This document shows, one piece after another, positions 1 to 12,566 of a stretch of 64,000 nt of DNA. The notes beneath the pieces are model-generated. The model saw only the letters and a list, made by a program, of their open reading frames with translations. It ran no database searches and was not told the DNA's origin. Numbering within the stretch: the first letter of the stretch is position 1; every line of letters starts with the position of its first letter. The position numbers were made by a program, and so were the translations under genes. Source of the DNA: an uncultured Flavobacteriaceae bacterium (GTDB lineage Bacteria; Bacteroidota; Bacteroidia; Flavobacteriales; Flavobacteriaceae); contig CAJIYH010000006.1 in NCBI GenBank assembly GCA_905181615.1, positions 165,001 through 229,000 on the forward strand, given 5' to 3'.

Positions 1-834
<834 letters not shown>

Positions 835-1029
835 TTTCTCTTTTAGTTTTTATTACTCTAATTCTTTACTTTGCTCGTAAAAACCACTTTTTTTGTAAAA
901 AAATGATTGATACTATTTATGTATCTTTTTTCAATATGTCAATGAACATCTTTCTAATTAATGCATCTTAATCATCCATCAAGCGGTCGATAATTACCCC
1001 TCTCAAAATCATAAAACACTATAGAACCG

Positions 1030-1103
1030 TGGAGAATATCGGAGTCGAACCGATGACCTCCTGCGTGCAAGGCAGGCGCTCTAGCCAGCTGAGCTAATCC
1101 CCC
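1030..1103 (-). tRNA. tRNA-Ala (anticodon TGC)
   Basis: On the minus strand a 74-nt cloverleaf starts GGGGGATTAGCTCAG and ends GATATTCTCCA. The acceptor stem is 7 bp with two G-U pairs, the anticodon loop reads CTTGCAC (anticodon TGC), and the T-arm contains GGTTCGACTCC. CCA is not encoded. It sits in the 16S-23S spacer, the usual place for this tRNA. Confidence 0.97.
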
Positions 1104-1219
1104 GTAACAAAAAATCCATAGTACTTAGGACTTGACGCTTACGAGAAGCCCAACTATAGATTTTCTCTAGTGGTACTAAATATCCCTTAATTCAAACTTC
1201 CCTTACTATAGAAAAATTG

Positions 1220-1293
1220 TAGTCTCGGGCAGACTCGAACTGCCGACCTCTACATTATCAGTGTAGCGCTCTAACCAGCTGAGCTACGAGACT
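1220..1293 (-). tRNA. tRNA-Ile (anticodon GAT)
   Basis: The minus strand carries a 74-nt tRNA starting AGTCTCGTAGCTCAG and ending GCCCGAGACTA. The acceptor stem AGTCTCG/CGAGACT pairs perfectly. The anticodon loop is CTGATAA (anticodon GAT), and CCA is not encoded. It is the first tRNA of the 16S-23S spacer. Confidence 0.97.
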
Positions 1294-1394
1294 CAATTTT
1301 GGAATTATTAGTGTATGTTATAAAAAAAAATGACAGCATAGAACAAAACTTAATTTAAGATTGTTCCTTTTTGATGATAAAATCGTCTTTCTCT

Positions 1395-2924
<1,530 letters not shown>

Positions 2925-3339
2925 AGTTTGTTTTAATTTGTCATTCACGACTTATCCCTCAAAGGTCTCAAAATGGTTCTGTTCTAGTTTGTATATCGTT
3001 ATGATACACGCTGTCATTTTTCTAATCTTTCAATGAACTTTCACCTCCGAGAAGTATACTGTTGTTCTCTTTAGCGGGTGCAAATATAGAACCCTTTTTA
3101 TCATTGAGCAACATCTTTTATGAAAAAATTTTAGTTTTTTCAGACCACCTACTTCAACCCCCCGTAGATGCATTGAAATACAGGTTTTTACAACACTTAT
3201 GTAAAGCTCTTTTCCTTGTGAATTTGAAGATGAAAAAAATAAAAAATAGAGAATAGCGACTGATTCTCAGTAAAACGAAATTTTAAAGATTTGAATCTTA
3301 AGTGAAAAGTAAATTATGAAGTTAAGAATAAAGGGGTTC
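2925..3339. other. rrn upstream region without genes
   Basis: These 415 bp lie between the 16S 5' end and the porin stop codon. They hold the rrn leader and promoter, described separately at 3081-3111. The 64-codon reading frame at 3062-3256 overlaps that promoter and shows no protein-like features, so I do not call it a gene. I see no repeat or RNA gene. Confidence 0.6.
3081..3111 (-). promoter_or_regulatory. rrn operon promoter (Bacteroidetes -33/-7 type)
   Basis: On the minus strand TTG (3109-3111) is followed after 20 nt by TATATTTG (3081-3088). This matches the Bacteroidetes vegetative sigma pattern TTG-N19-21-TAnnTTTG. It lies about 160 bp before the 16S 5' end, leaving room for a processed leader. 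Confidence 0.65.
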
Positions 3340-5424
3340 CTATTGGAAGAAATTCCATACCAAACCAAAGCGGATTACGAAATCTCGATAGGGGTATCCT
3401 GGAGCACTAAAGTAATTAGGTTCTGTAAAGAGTGTATTGATGTGCTCTGCTTTTAGATAAAGTCTGGTTTGCTGCACTTTTCCATTAACAAAAAAATCTA
3501 TTCTAGGAAAGTCTCCAATCAACACATCACTTTGCCTTGAAAAATCTCCTAACAAGGGATTATATCGGTCAGCGTAGTACTTAGTAAAGTAATGCCCCGT
3601 AATTCCTGTTTGCATGAACATGGCCTTCTGAAAAATATCGCGGCTAAAGCTAAGGGTCGTTCTTAAATTCCACTCAGGGACATTAAGAGGTAGGGACGCT
3701 ATAGAGTCTTCAACCAACTCCTCTTCCCCTGTTACTTTTTGATATTGAGCTGTATTGGTCATAGCAAAATTGCCTAACTTAAATTCAGATGTATAACGTA
3801 TTTTGATGTAATCCATTGCTTGTTCAGCTTGTTCAGGAGCTGTAAGATATATATCTCCTGGTGGTCTATATAATATACTTGTGGTGTCTACTTCGGAATC
3901 TTCGATACCCGGAGCAAAACTAGTGGTGTTATAGTAGGTGTAATTTGTGAGTTGTTGCCAGTGTGCATAAATACTTCCTAGCCAAGGATGTTCAAGGTCT
4001 AGAGAAAAGTGAACGGTTTTTTGATTTTCTAAATTAGGATTATACCAATTGTAGTTTTGATAATCACTTTTGTAAAGTTGAAAATTAAAGTCTGGAGTTT
4101 GATTTCGAAAACTTGTTCGAGCTGTAAAAGAAACTTTATTGGGAAATTCATATCGTGCTTTAGCAGCTATCTCATCGCTTAATAAACTTCCGCCAATACT
4201 TTTCTGAAGCGTGGCTTGCATCGAAAATCCTTTCCAGCGAAATTTCCAATCTCCATTTATCATATACTGGGTAGTTTTGATTTGATTTGGAACCTCCTCT
4301 GAAGTAACCTCATCTTCAGCTAAACCTAGAAAGTAATTTGACTGAACAGCTGCTATTCCAGCGCGTAACCTTCCTGTGAAAGGTGTGTTGAATTCAGTGT
4401 ATATTTTGTTTTCAAGCCTTTTTAGCTTTGCTAAATCATTAATACTTGTACTACCTATAACAAAATCGCCAAAGTGATCTGTAGCGTTAAGATCCTTATA
4501 AGCATAATAACGTGATTCGTTTAGAAAACGATGCCCTACTAAAATTTGTGAACGGACAGAATCTTTAGGTGGAACTAAATTCCAGTTTTGATCAACAAAA
4601 GAGCGCTTTCCTGAAAACCGGCTCTCTGCATCTTTGAAGCGAACATCAAAAAGAGATCGATCTGAAAAGTCGGGATCATCTGTTTCAAATAAAAACACGC
4701 CCTCAGCATCAATCCCTCCGTTTTCTTGATTTTCTACAGATTGATTGGCATAATGACCCCATAAAGCATAGCGCTTGTTAAGAGACTCATATTTAAAAGA
4801 AAATTCGAAGCGTTCATTTGCAGAGCGTAAATTAACATACTTCCCTAAGGAGCGGGAACCTTTGTATGTAAATGCCATATTGAACCGAGGAGAAAGATTA
4901 ACCGCAATTGTGGTATGAGCCATTTGACCTTGTTCAAAAGTAGTTCTAAAAAAAAGTTCTGTTAGTGGGGTTGGTACTAGATAATACAAAGCCTCTGACG
5001 CTTCTACATAAGCAAATTGCTTGGAACGAGCTCCTAAGCCAGAGAGCAGTTTTTCTGTAGAAAAATCGTAGCCTGTTCTGTTGAATGCATGGCCCGTGTT
5101 AGAAAAGGGTATTAATTCAAAATAATCTTTTCGCAAGAAATTCATCTTATACTCTTTGTGAATGGTCAAGGTTGTATCAACGTAACTTGAATCCCTATCT
5201 ATTGTATATATTTTATACATTTCAATGGATACAGAATCGAGTAATTTGGATTTTTTTGATTGTCCTTCATCAAAACCCGTATCTTGAATGGATGGTCCCT
5301 CTGATCCTCCAGATAACATTCTTTTGCTGTTGTACTTTTTTTGATAATTGGTACCCGTCCCCACTTGGCTAAAAGCATGGCTACTGCAAAACAAAAAAAT
5401 AAGTAAAAAGAGTTTTTGAGTCAT
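3340..5424 (-). CDS. putative beta-barrel porin (Porin_10-like)
   Basis: A 694-residue exported protein. I place the start at the ATG at 5424, where a clear signal peptide begins (MTQKLFLLIFLFCSSHAFSQ); an upstream extension to 5610 would run into the divergent rnhB gene. After a polar N-terminal stretch rich in K, S and D (residues 20-80), the rest alternates aromatic and polar residues in a way typical of outer-membrane strands and ends in Phe-Gln, with aromatics in the last strand. The length and N-terminal layout fit the Bacteroidetes 'putative porin' family, which often sits next to rnhB in flavobacteria. The substrate is unknown. It is divergent from rnhB across a 73-bp gap that must hold both promoters. 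Confidence 0.8.
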   Translation of the reverse strand: MTQKLFLLIFLFCSSHAFSQVGTGTNYQKKYNSKRMLSGGSEGPSIQDTGFDEGQSKKSKLLDSVSIEMYKIYTIDRDSSYVDTTLTIHKEYKMNFLRKDYFELIPFSNTGHAFNRTGYDFSTEKLLSGLGARSKQFAYVEASEALYYLVPTPLTELFFRTTFEQGQMAHTTIAVNLSPRFNMAFTYKGSRSLGKYVNLRSANERFEFSFKYESLNKRYALWGHYANQSVENQENGGIDAEGVFLFETDDPDFSDRSLFDVRFKDAESRFSGKRSFVDQNWNLVPPKDSVRSQILVGHRFLNESRYYAYKDLNATDHFGDFVIGSTSINDLAKLKRLENKIYTEFNTPFTGRLRAGIAAVQSNYFLGLAEDEVTSEEVPNQIKTTQYMINGDWKFRWKGFSMQATLQKSIGGSLLSDEIAAKARYEFPNKVSFTARTSFRNQTPDFNFQLYKSDYQNYNWYNPNLENQKTVHFSLDLEHPWLGSIYAHWQQLTNYTYYNTTSFAPGIEDSEVDTTSILYRPPGDIYLTAPEQAEQAMDYIKIRYTSEFKLGNFAMTNTAQYQKVTGEEELVEDSIASLPLNVPEWNLRTTLSFSRDIFQKAMFMQTGITGHYFTKYYADRYNPLLGDFSRQSDVLIGDFPRIDFFVNGKVQQTRLYLKAEHINTLFTEPNYFSAPGYPYRDFVIRFGLVWNFFQ

Positions 5425-5497
5425 CAAAGAATGTAATTTTGATTGCGAAGTTAAATAAATGTAAGTAATTTGAATTGAGAATATTAAAATATAAAAT

Positions 5498-6082
5498 GTG
5501 CTGAGCTTACAATTAATAGATGGACTAGAGGCTGGAACAGATGAAGCCGGACGGGGATGTCTTGCAGGCCCTGTTACTGCTGCTGCTGTAATTTTACCTG
5601 CCGATTTCAATGAACCCCTGTTGAATGATTCAAAAAAACTAACCGAAAAACAACGTTTTTATTTGAGACCCATCATAGAAAAACACGCTGTTGCCTTTGC
5701 AGTAGCTCATTGTACTCCCAAAAAAGTAGATGAAATTAACATTTTAAATGCTGCTATAAAAGCGATGCACAAGGCCATTCAAAAACTCAAACCGACTCCC
5801 ATCCATATATTGGTGGACGGGAATCGCTTTCATCTGTTCAAAAAAATACCACATCAATGCATCATTAAAGGGGATGAAAAATATCAAAACATTGCCGCAG
5901 CTTCAATCCTCGCTAAAACATATCGAGATGACTTAATGCTGGCTTTAGACAAAAAACATCCAAAATATGATTGGAAAAACAATAAAGGGTACCCAACTAA
6001 AAAGCATCGAGAAGCAATTCGAGCGAACGGAATAACCTCACATCACAGAAAAACTTTTAGATTACTTCCCGAACAACTTTAA
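5498..6082 (+). CDS. rnhB: ribonuclease HII
   Basis: A 194-residue RNase HII that cleaves the RNA strand of RNA-DNA hybrids and removes misincorporated ribonucleotides in the cytoplasm. The metal-binding motif DEAGRG occupies residues 15-20. A second acidic site follows in ILVDGN (about residue 109), and the conserved [12 protein letters not shown] segment supplies the last catalytic Asp. The start is a GTG at 5498. It gives an N-terminus of normal length and no upstream ATG is available in frame. The length matches the family. It is divergent from the porin gene and 46 bp upstream of the next lipoprotein gene. Confidence 0.95.
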   Translation: MLSLQLIDGLEAGTDEAGRGCLAGPVTAAAVILPADFNEPLLNDSKKLTEKQRFYLRPIIEKHAVAFAVAHCTPKKVDEINILNAAIKAMHKAIQKLKPTPIHILVDGNRFHLFKKIPHQCIIKGDEKYQNIAAASILAKTYRDDLMLALDKKHPKYDWKNNKGYPTKKHREAIRANGITSHHRKTFRLLPEQL

Positions 6083-6128
6083 ATTGAATTTTGAGTTTCT
6101 TATTTTTGAACTTTATAAAGAATTATTT

Positions 6129-8621
6129 ATGAACTACCCGAAATTGATTCGTTACACTAAAAAGCATATTCCCTTTGTTTCTTTATTATTATTAATTCTG
6201 GGTATTTGGAGTTGTAAAACCTCTCTTTCTAAACCTAGCGAATTGACGGATTGGATTCCTCAAAACAGCAGCTGGGTAATTCAAATCAATGATGTTAATT
6301 CGGTAGCCAACGAGCTTACAAACAATGAAGTTTTTAAAGAATTAAAAAAAATGAACCCTGAGGTAACTTCAAATCTAGCTGAGTTACTCTCCAAAACACC
6401 AGATACAAAAAGCTTGTTGTGCGTTACTAAAATCGGCAAAAATCCAGGTGCACTAACACACATATATAAATCTCAACTTGATTCAACCTTAATTAATGGA
6501 CCCTCGATCGACTACAGTAAGGTTAAGATTAATATTGAAAAACGAGTTTCTGGCACTCTGTTTAGCGCTTATATTTCAGGCTTCACCTTGCGGTCTACGT
6601 CACAATTATCAATTGAAAACTGCATTCGTAAATCACAGCAAAATAACAGCTCTAATGCCAACAGCCTATTCAATACTGTTTATGCTACTTTAGATTTGAA
6701 TGCGCCTATTAACATTTTGGTTCAGCCTCAAGCAGAAGAATTAATGGAGACCATGTTGGAAGAGCTGCCCTTGATGCCTAAGGTTAGTCAAGACTGGAAT
6801 GCCTATGATTTAAACTTTGAAAGCAACGTATTTAGTCTCGATGGCTTGATTGCTATTCAAGATTCACTAGGAGACCCATTAGGGATAATAAAAGAAAATC
6901 AAGCTAAGAAAATTATCCTAGATCAACTGGTTCCTGAAAGCAGTTCAGCTTTTCTTTCTATTCCATTAAATAATGCAATTGAAACTGAAGATGCTTTTAA
7001 ACAATGGATACTTCAAAAAAACATTGCTTTAAATCAAATAAGCCTAAAAGCCATTAGCACCGTTGATGAAATTGGATGGATAAAATTAGGTTCCGAAACC
7101 ATTCTGCTCTTCCATTCTCAAAATGAAACTCAGGCTCAAGAACAACTTCTGCCTAACCTTGATGACCCTAAAAAATATAGAGAAGTTCCTTATTATGCTG
7201 TAAAACTCCCGGAAGATGTTCTTGTTTTTGCCGAAGCCATTGGTGAAAAAGTAACCCCTAATTGGGGAACTATAATTGATAATTTCATTGTTTTTGCACC
7301 CAGTGAAGAATCTATAAAAACAATAATAAGCAGCTACAAAGATGGAAGCACCCTTGGAAAAAATTTAATTTACAACACCTTCAAAGAAGACCTTGTTTCT
7401 AGCAACTCCATTTACTGGATTGCTCAGACCAAGAAATTAATTGATTTGTGGAAAAATAAAGAAGAAAAGAGAAACCCTTGGTCTGAGCTGGATTCAGAAA
7501 AGTATCCTTTTATTGCTTTTCAAGGAGCTGTTGAAAATAATTTCATGCATCTGCATTTTAGGATTCATAAAAACGAACTAGAAGCTAAGAGAAATGATGT
7601 TTCTAACCAATACCTGCTTCAATTAGATGCTGCTTTGAGCGGGCCACCACAATGGCTCAAAAACCACAGAACAAAAGGAATGGATGTTTTGGCTCAAGAC
7701 ATTAACAATACCTTATATCTGTTTTCAGATAAAGGAAATTTATATTGGAAGAAAAAGCTTTCAGGGCAGATTCAGGGTACTGTTCAGCAAGTAGATTTAT
7801 ATAAGAACAAAAGGCTTCAAATGGCTTTTAGAACAGAAGACATGCTCTATGTTTTAGATCGAAATGGAAAGGTAGTTAAGCCTTTTTCTATCATGGTGCC
7901 TGCCACAGAGCCTATTCATCCGCTCTCTGTTTTTGATTATGATCAAAGAAGAGACTATCGATTTGTAGTTACCCAAGGAAAGAGTTTGATAATGTATAAT
8001 TCTAAAGGAAAGCGAGTGAATGGTTTTAACTTTAAGAAAACCAAAACTACAATTCTAAATTCTCCTGTTCACATCCGTATTGACAAAAAAGATTATATAG
8101 CAGTTCAAGAAGAGAGTGGAAAATTAAACCTTTTAAATCGTGTAGGTAAAACCCGTGTTAAAGTAAAAGAGCAAATTTCATTTTCTGGAACTGAGGTAAG
8201 TTCGTACTTAAAAACGTTTACCACCTCTGACAAATCAGGTAACTTAGTTCAGGTGGATACCAAGGGTAATGTGATCAGAACTAATTTAGAATTGGCAAAT
8301 GGACATGAAATAGCAAGTACGACTAAGTCTTTGGTGTCGCTCTCAGAAAACAATCTTAACATAAAAGGAATTCCAATCACACTCCCTTTTGGAAGTTATA
8401 CACCACCCAAAATCTATTATATAAATAACATCATTTATGTCACTACAACTGACTTGGACGCTCAAAAAGTGTATTTATTTTTCAGCAACGGAACCCCTGT
8501 AAGTGGATTTCCTGTTTACGGAACTTCAGCAGCAGACCTAACAAATGCTGACGCGGATAAAGCAGTAGAACTAGCTGTACAATCGGAAAGTAACGGGATG
8601 CTTATTTACGAGATTAATTAG
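6129..8621 (+). CDS. large lipoprotein with beta-propeller-like C-terminal half
   Basis: An 830-residue predicted lipoprotein. The ATG at 6129 is chosen because it opens a basic N-terminus (KLIRYTKKH), a hydrophobic stretch and the lipobox LGIWSC, so the earlier in-frame ATG at 6084 is unlikely. The N-terminal half (30-480) contains repeated 'self-consistency' modules with SSWVIQIN and LDLNAPIN strands. The C-terminal half (about 500-830) shows short repeated strands such as NTLYLFSDKGNLYWKKKL and MLYVLDRNGKVV, which resemble PQQ/WD40-like propeller blades. I cannot name a function. It follows rnhB by 46 bp on the same strand, and its last 8 bp overlap the 3' end of the convergent lipB. Confidence 0.7.
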   Translation: MNYPKLIRYTKKHIPFVSLLLLILGIWSCKTSLSKPSELTDWIPQNSSWVIQINDVNSVANELTNNEVFKELKKMNPEVTSNLAELLSKTPDTKSLLCVTKIGKNPGALTHIYKSQLDSTLINGPSIDYSKVKINIEKRVSGTLFSAYISGFTLRSTSQLSIENCIRKSQQNNSSNANSLFNTVYATLDLNAPINILVQPQAEELMETMLEELPLMPKVSQDWNAYDLNFESNVFSLDGLIAIQDSLGDPLGIIKENQAKKIILDQLVPESSSAFLSIPLNNAIETEDAFKQWILQKNIALNQISLKAISTVDEIGWIKLGSETILLFHSQNETQAQEQLLPNLDDPKKYREVPYYAVKLPEDVLVFAEAIGEKVTPNWGTIIDNFIVFAPSEESIKTIISSYKDGSTLGKNLIYNTFKEDLVSSNSIYWIAQTKKLIDLWKNKEEKRNPWSELDSEKYPFIAFQGAVENNFMHLHFRIHKNELEAKRNDVSNQYLLQLDAALSGPPQWLKNHRTKGMDVLAQDINNTLYLFSDKGNLYWKKKLSGQIQGTVQQVDLYKNKRLQMAFRTEDMLYVLDRNGKVVKPFSIMVPATEPIHPLSVFDYDQRRDYRFVVTQGKSLIMYNSKGKRVNGFNFKKTKTTILNSPVHIRIDKKDYIAVQEESGKLNLLNRVGKTRVKVKEQISFSGTEVSSYLKTFTTSDKSGNLVQVDTKGNVIRTNLELANGHEIASTTKSLVSLSENNLNIKGIPITLPFGSYTPPKIYYINNIIYVTTTDLDAQKVYLFFSNGTPVSGFPVYGTSAADLTNADADKAVELAVQSESNGMLIYEIN

Positions 8622-9327
8622 AATAAACGAAGCTTGCCTCGAATAGGTTCTGAAAATGTTTGCTTAACTTTTCTCGAACTTCACTTAGTGGAATTTTTCT
8701 TTTCAACTCGGCTTCTAAAGAGGTTACTCCTTTCCCTTGAATTCCGCAAGGAACGATATAACTAAAGTAGGCAAGATCTGTATTTACGTTCAACGCAAAA
8801 CCGTGCATGGTTACCCAGCGACTGGCTTTAACTCCCAAAGCACAAATTTTTCGAGCAAAAGGAGTTCCTAAATCCAGCCAAACACCAGTTTCTCCTGGAC
8901 TTCTAGCCCCTTCGATATCGTACTCAGCTAAAGTCAAAATAACCATTTCTTCGAGTAATCTTAAGTATTTATGAATGTCTGTAAAGAAATTCTCTAAATC
9001 TAAGATTGGATATCCTACTACCTGACCAGGCCCATGAAAAGTTATGTCTCCACCACGATTGGTTTTGAAGTATTCAATTCCGCGGTCTTTGAGTTGCTTT
9101 TCATTCAAAAGCAGGTTGTCAATTACGCCACTTTTACCCAAAGTTATCACTGGAGGATGCTCTACCCACAAAAAATAATTTGGTGTTTGCTCCCTAGTTT
9201 CATTTTTTCGATTGGCTATTTTGAGGTCAACAATTTCTTTTAGCAGCTTTTCTTGAAAATCCCAAGCTTTTTGGTAGGGTGTGTTTTCTAAATCTTTGAC
9301 GAGTATTTTTTTATTAAAATCACTCAT
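8614..9327 (-). CDS. lipB: octanoyltransferase LipB
   Basis: A 237-residue protein that moves octanoate from acyl carrier protein to lipoyl domains, the first step of lipoate synthesis. Family motifs are RGGDITFHGPGQVVGYP, GVKASRWVTMHG (catalytic Lys) and NVNTDLAYFSYIVPCGI (catalytic Cys). The start is the ATG at 9327. It overlaps the stop of the upstream YqaE/Pmp3 gene by one base (TAATG), which points to translational coupling. The longer upstream frame to 9387 would read through that gene. No lipA is visible in the window. Confidence 0.95.
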   Translation of the reverse strand: MSDFNKKILVKDLENTPYQKAWDFQEKLLKEIVDLKIANRKNETREQTPNYFLWVEHPPVITLGKSGVIDNLLLNEKQLKDRGIEYFKTNRGGDITFHGPGQVVGYPILDLENFFTDIHKYLRLLEEMVILTLAEYDIEGARSPGETGVWLDLGTPFARKICALGVKASRWVTMHGFALNVNTDLAYFSYIVPCGIQGKGVTSLEAELKRKIPLSEVREKLSKHFQNLFEASFVYSN

Positions 9328-9485
9328 TAATGTTCTGAATTGTTCAAAATCACTAGGGCGGCTATAACGCCCGGAACCCAGCCACAAAGGGTTAAAATAA
9401 AAACAATAACTACAGATCCACAGCCTTTATCTAGAACTGCAAGCGGTGGAAATAGAATAGAAAGTAGGACTCGAAAAAGACTCAC
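9327..9485 (-). CDS. YqaE/Pmp3 family small membrane protein
   Basis: A 52-residue hydrophobic protein of the YqaE/Pmp3 (UPF0057) family with two transmembrane segments. The signature LFPPLAVLDKGCG is followed by TLCGWVPGVIAAL. I choose the GTG at 9485 because it yields the usual family N-terminus (M-S-L-F-R-V-L-L) and length. The longer frame from a TTG at 9527 adds 14 residues not typical of the family. The role is probably in membrane potential or stress response, from homologues. It precedes lipB with a one-base overlap. Confidence 0.85.
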   Translation of the reverse strand: MSLFRVLLSILFPPLAVLDKGCGSVVIVFILTLCGWVPGVIAALVILNNSEH

Positions 9486-9541
9486 AGAAATATTTTTTAG
9501 CAAGATAGTGAAAATTGAATTTCTCAATTGAAGGAAACCTT

Positions 9542-9549
9542 TATCTTTG
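9542..9549 (+). promoter_or_regulatory. candidate -7 element of lysS
   Basis: TATCTTTG matches the Bacteroidetes -7 box TAnnTTTG and lies 17 bp before the lysS ATG. A TTG at 9515-9517 is 24 nt upstream, slightly longer than ideal spacing for a -33 box, so only the -7 half is well supported. Confidence 0.4.
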
Positions 9550-9566
9550 CTTAAATTTTTGATACT

Positions 9567-11258
9567 ATGGCTGCATTAAGTGAACAGGAAATAATAAGAA
9601 GAGAAAAGCTAGAACGGCTTAGAGAGCTTGGTATTAACCCATACCCAGCTCCTTTGTATCCTGTAGACCAAACCTCAGCTTCTATAAAGAATGATTTTGT
9701 TGAAGAAAAAGAGGTGATTATCGCTGGACGATTGATGTCAAGAAGAATTCAGGGGAAAGCTAGTTTTGCTGAAGTTCAAGATAGTCAAGGTAGAATTCAG
9801 GTGTACTTTAACCGGGATGAAATCTGCGCGGGAGAAGATAAAACGCTTTATAACGAAGTGTATAAAAAGCTCCTTGACATCGGAGACATCATTGGAATCG
9901 AAGGAACGCTTTTTACCACCCAAGTTGGCGAACAAACCATTTTGGTGAAAAAATTTGATTTACTTAATAAAACCCTGCGACCACTCCCCCTTCCAAAAAC
10001 TGATTCTGAAGGAAATACTTTTGATGAATTTAACGACCCTGAATTGCGCTATAGACAGCGTTATGTTGATTTAATTGTTAACCCTAAGGTAAAAGAAACT
10101 TTCATTAAAAGAACCAAAATAACAAACAGCATCCGAGAGTATTTTAATGCAAAAGATTACTTGGAAGTAGAAACTCCGATACTCCAACCTATTCCGGGTG
10201 GTGCTTCTGCACGACCTTTTATGACGCATCACAATGCGCTAGACATACCATTATACTTAAGAGTTGCCAACGAGCTTTATTTAAAGCGACTTATTGTTGG
10301 TGGGTTTGACGGAGTTTATGAATTCTCGAAAGACTTTAGAAACGAAGGAATGGATCGCACCCACAACCCAGAATTTACGGTTATGGAACTTTATGTTGCA
10401 TACAAGGATTATTTCTGGATGATGGAAACTACAGAAGCGTTACTAGAAAAAGTAGCGGTAGACTCGAACGGGAGTTCTGCTGTTCCTGTTGGTGAACATA
10501 CCATAGATTTTAAAGCACCCTATCCTAGAATTCCGATCTTAAAAGCAATTGAAATTCATACCGGAATTGATGTTTCGGATATGGACGAAGTTACCCTACG
10601 TGATACTGCCAAAGGGCTTGGGATTGAAGTAGACGTAACTATGGGCGTTGGAAAACTAATCGACGAGATTTTTGGAGAGAAGTGTGAACACCACTACATA
10701 CAACCTACATTCATTATCAACTACCCCAAAGAAATGAGCCCGCTTACCAAAGAGCATCGCTCTAATCCAAAACTTACCGAACGTTTTGAATTGATGGTTA
10801 ACGGGAAAGAATTAGCAAATGCCTATTCTGAGTTGAACGACCCGATTGATCAAAAGGAACGTTTTGAAGAACAACTTAAACTAAGCGAAAAAGGAGACGA
10901 CGAAGCGATGTTTATTGATCAAGACTTTTTACGTGCCCTAGAATATGGAATGCCTCCCACTTCTGGAATTGGAATTGGTATTGATCGCCTGGTTATGCTG
11001 ATGACCAACAACAGCTCAATACAAGAGGTTCTGTTCTTCCCACAAATGCGTCCCGAAAAGAAAGCTGTTGAATTGACCGACGAAGAGAAAACGATTCTAG
11101 GTCTTTTAAAAGCGAACTCCCCAATGGAACTCCCAACCCTTAAAGAACAAGCGGGATTGAGTAACAAAAAATGGGATGTTTCTATTAAAGGATTGACAAA
11201 AAAAGGGATTGCAAAAGTTGAGAAAGCCGAAGATGGGCTTTTTGTGAAGGTGGTTTAA
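9567..11258 (+). CDS. lysS: lysyl-tRNA synthetase (class II)
   Basis: A 563-residue class II LysRS that charges tRNA-Lys. An N-terminal OB-fold anticodon-binding domain (about 50-150, with [20 protein letters not shown]) precedes the class II core. Motif 2 is visible as [16 protein letters not shown], and motif 3 as [12 protein letters not shown] near residue 475. The last 70 residues form an extra C-terminal extension with a winged-helix look ([13 protein letters not shown] and onward), as in other flavobacterial LysRS. The gene is monocistronic, convergent with hemL, and separated from it by 18 bp. Confidence 0.97.
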   Translation: MAALSEQEIIRREKLERLRELGINPYPAPLYPVDQTSASIKNDFVEEKEVIIAGRLMSRRIQGKASFAEVQDSQGRIQVYFNRDEICAGEDKTLYNEVYKKLLDIGDIIGIEGTLFTTQVGEQTILVKKFDLLNKTLRPLPLPKTDSEGNTFDEFNDPELRYRQRYVDLIVNPKVKETFIKRTKITNSIREYFNAKDYLEVETPILQPIPGGASARPFMTHHNALDIPLYLRVANELYLKRLIVGGFDGVYEFSKDFRNEGMDRTHNPEFTVMELYVAYKDYFWMMETTEALLEKVAVDSNGSSAVPVGEHTIDFKAPYPRIPILKAIEIHTGIDVSDMDEVTLRDTAKGLGIEVDVTMGVGKLIDEIFGEKCEHHYIQPTFIINYPKEMSPLTKEHRSNPKLTERFELMVNGKELANAYSELNDPIDQKERFEEQLKLSEKGDDEAMFIDQDFLRALEYGMPPTSGIGIGIDRLVMLMTNNSSIQEVLFFPQMRPEKKAVELTDEEKTILGLLKANSPMELPTLKEQAGLSNKKWDVSIKGLTKKGIAKVEKAEDGLFVKVV

Positions 11259-11276
11259 ATATATATTGCTTAAACC

Positions 11277-12563
11277 TTATAGCCCTTTAATCACCCGCTC
11301 GAAAGCATCAAGCGTATAATCGATATCGTCGTTGGTTAAGGCATCGTTTAGAAAATAGCTTTCGAATGCACTTGGTGGAAGGTAAATCCCTTCTTTAAGC
11401 ATTCCGTGGAAATAAGCTTTAAAAAAGTCGTTATTCCCTTCGGCTGCAGTAGCAAAATCAATTACCGGTGTATTGGTAAAGTGCAACGATATCATAGACC
11501 CAAAACGGTTAATTTGGTAGGGCAATTCAGTACCAGCAATTCGTTCTTCCATTCCGAGGTGCAAACGCTCTGTTTTTTTGTCTAGTCGGTCGTACATTTC
11601 GGGTTGATCGTTTAGTGCATTCAGCATGGCTAGACCTGCTGCCATGGCTAGGGGGTTTCCGCTTAGGGTTCCAGCTTGGTATACAGGACCGTCCGGTGCA
11701 AGGTGGTTCATTATTTCGTTAGAAGCAGCAAATGCCCCAACTGGAAGTCCCCCACCAATTACTTTTCCGTAGGTTGCAATATCGGCACTTACGTTAAGTC
11801 GTTCTTGTGCTCCACCCGCTGCTAATCTAAATCCAGTCATCACCTCATCGAAAATCAATAAGGCTCCGTATTGATCACATAAGGCACGAAGTCCTTCTAA
11901 AAAGCCATCTTGAGGGGGAATACAGCCCATATTACCGGCTACGGGTTCTATAATAATTGCAGCAATACCTTCTGGGTGTTCTTCAAAAATTGCTTTTACA
12001 CGATCTAAGTTGTTGTAGGGAGCAAGGAGAGTATCTTTTGCCGTTCCTTGAGTAACCCCAGGACTGTTGGGAGTTCCAAACGTAACTGCACCACTACCTG
12101 CTTGAATTAAGAACGAATCGGAGTGTCCGTGGTAGCATCCTGCAAACTTAATTATTTTTTCGCGGTAGGTATATCCTCTCGCCAATCGAACGGCGCTCAT
12201 ACAGGCCTCTGTTCCTGAGTTCACAAATCGGATTTTATCCATATTTGGAATCATGTCGATTGTTAATTTTGCAATTTGGGTTTCTAGTGCAGTTGGCATT
12301 CCAAAGGAAGTTCCTTTTTTTGCAGTCTCGGTTAAGGCTTTAATTACGGGTTCGTATACATGTCCCAAAATCATAGGACCCCAACTAGCGATATAATCGA
12401 TTAGTCGGTTTCCGTCAACATCATACAAATAAGCACCTGCGGCTTTTTCAACAAAAATTGGTGTTCCGCCTACAGCTTTGAATGCGCGTACCGGAGAATT
12501 TACTCCTCCCGGAATTACTTCTTGAGCTGCTTTAAATAAAGTACTACTGCGTTGGTATTGCAT
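11277..12563 (-). CDS. hemL: glutamate-1-semialdehyde 2,1-aminomutase
   Basis: A 428-residue PLP enzyme of class III aminotransferase fold that converts glutamate-1-semialdehyde to 5-aminolevulinate, the committed precursor of heme. Markers are [11 protein letters not shown] near the N-terminus, [38 protein letters not shown], and the PLP lysine in [15 protein letters not shown]. The length is normal. It is the last gene of a three-gene minus-strand operon and starts 3 bp after the glucosaminidase stop. Confidence 0.96.
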   Translation of the reverse strand: MQYQRSSTLFKAAQEVIPGGVNSPVRAFKAVGGTPIFVEKAAGAYLYDVDGNRLIDYIASWGPMILGHVYEPVIKALTETAKKGTSFGMPTALETQIAKLTIDMIPNMDKIRFVNSGTEACMSAVRLARGYTYREKIIKFAGCYHGHSDSFLIQAGSGAVTFGTPNSPGVTQGTAKDTLLAPYNNLDRVKAIFEEHPEGIAAIIIEPVAGNMGCIPPQDGFLEGLRALCDQYGALLIFDEVMTGFRLAAGGAQERLNVSADIATYGKVIGGGLPVGAFAASNEIMNHLAPDGPVYQAGTLSGNPLAMAAGLAMLNALNDQPEMYDRLDKKTERLHLGMEERIAGTELPYQINRFGSMISLHFTNTPVIDFATAAEGNNDFFKAYFHGMLKEGIYLPPSAFESYFLNDALTNDDIDYTLDAFERVIKGL

Positions 12564-12566
12564 GGG

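Noticed and set aside
5425-5610. 62-codon N-terminal extension of the porin
   Set aside because: It runs through the start of the divergent rnhB gene, and the signal peptide begins at 5424.
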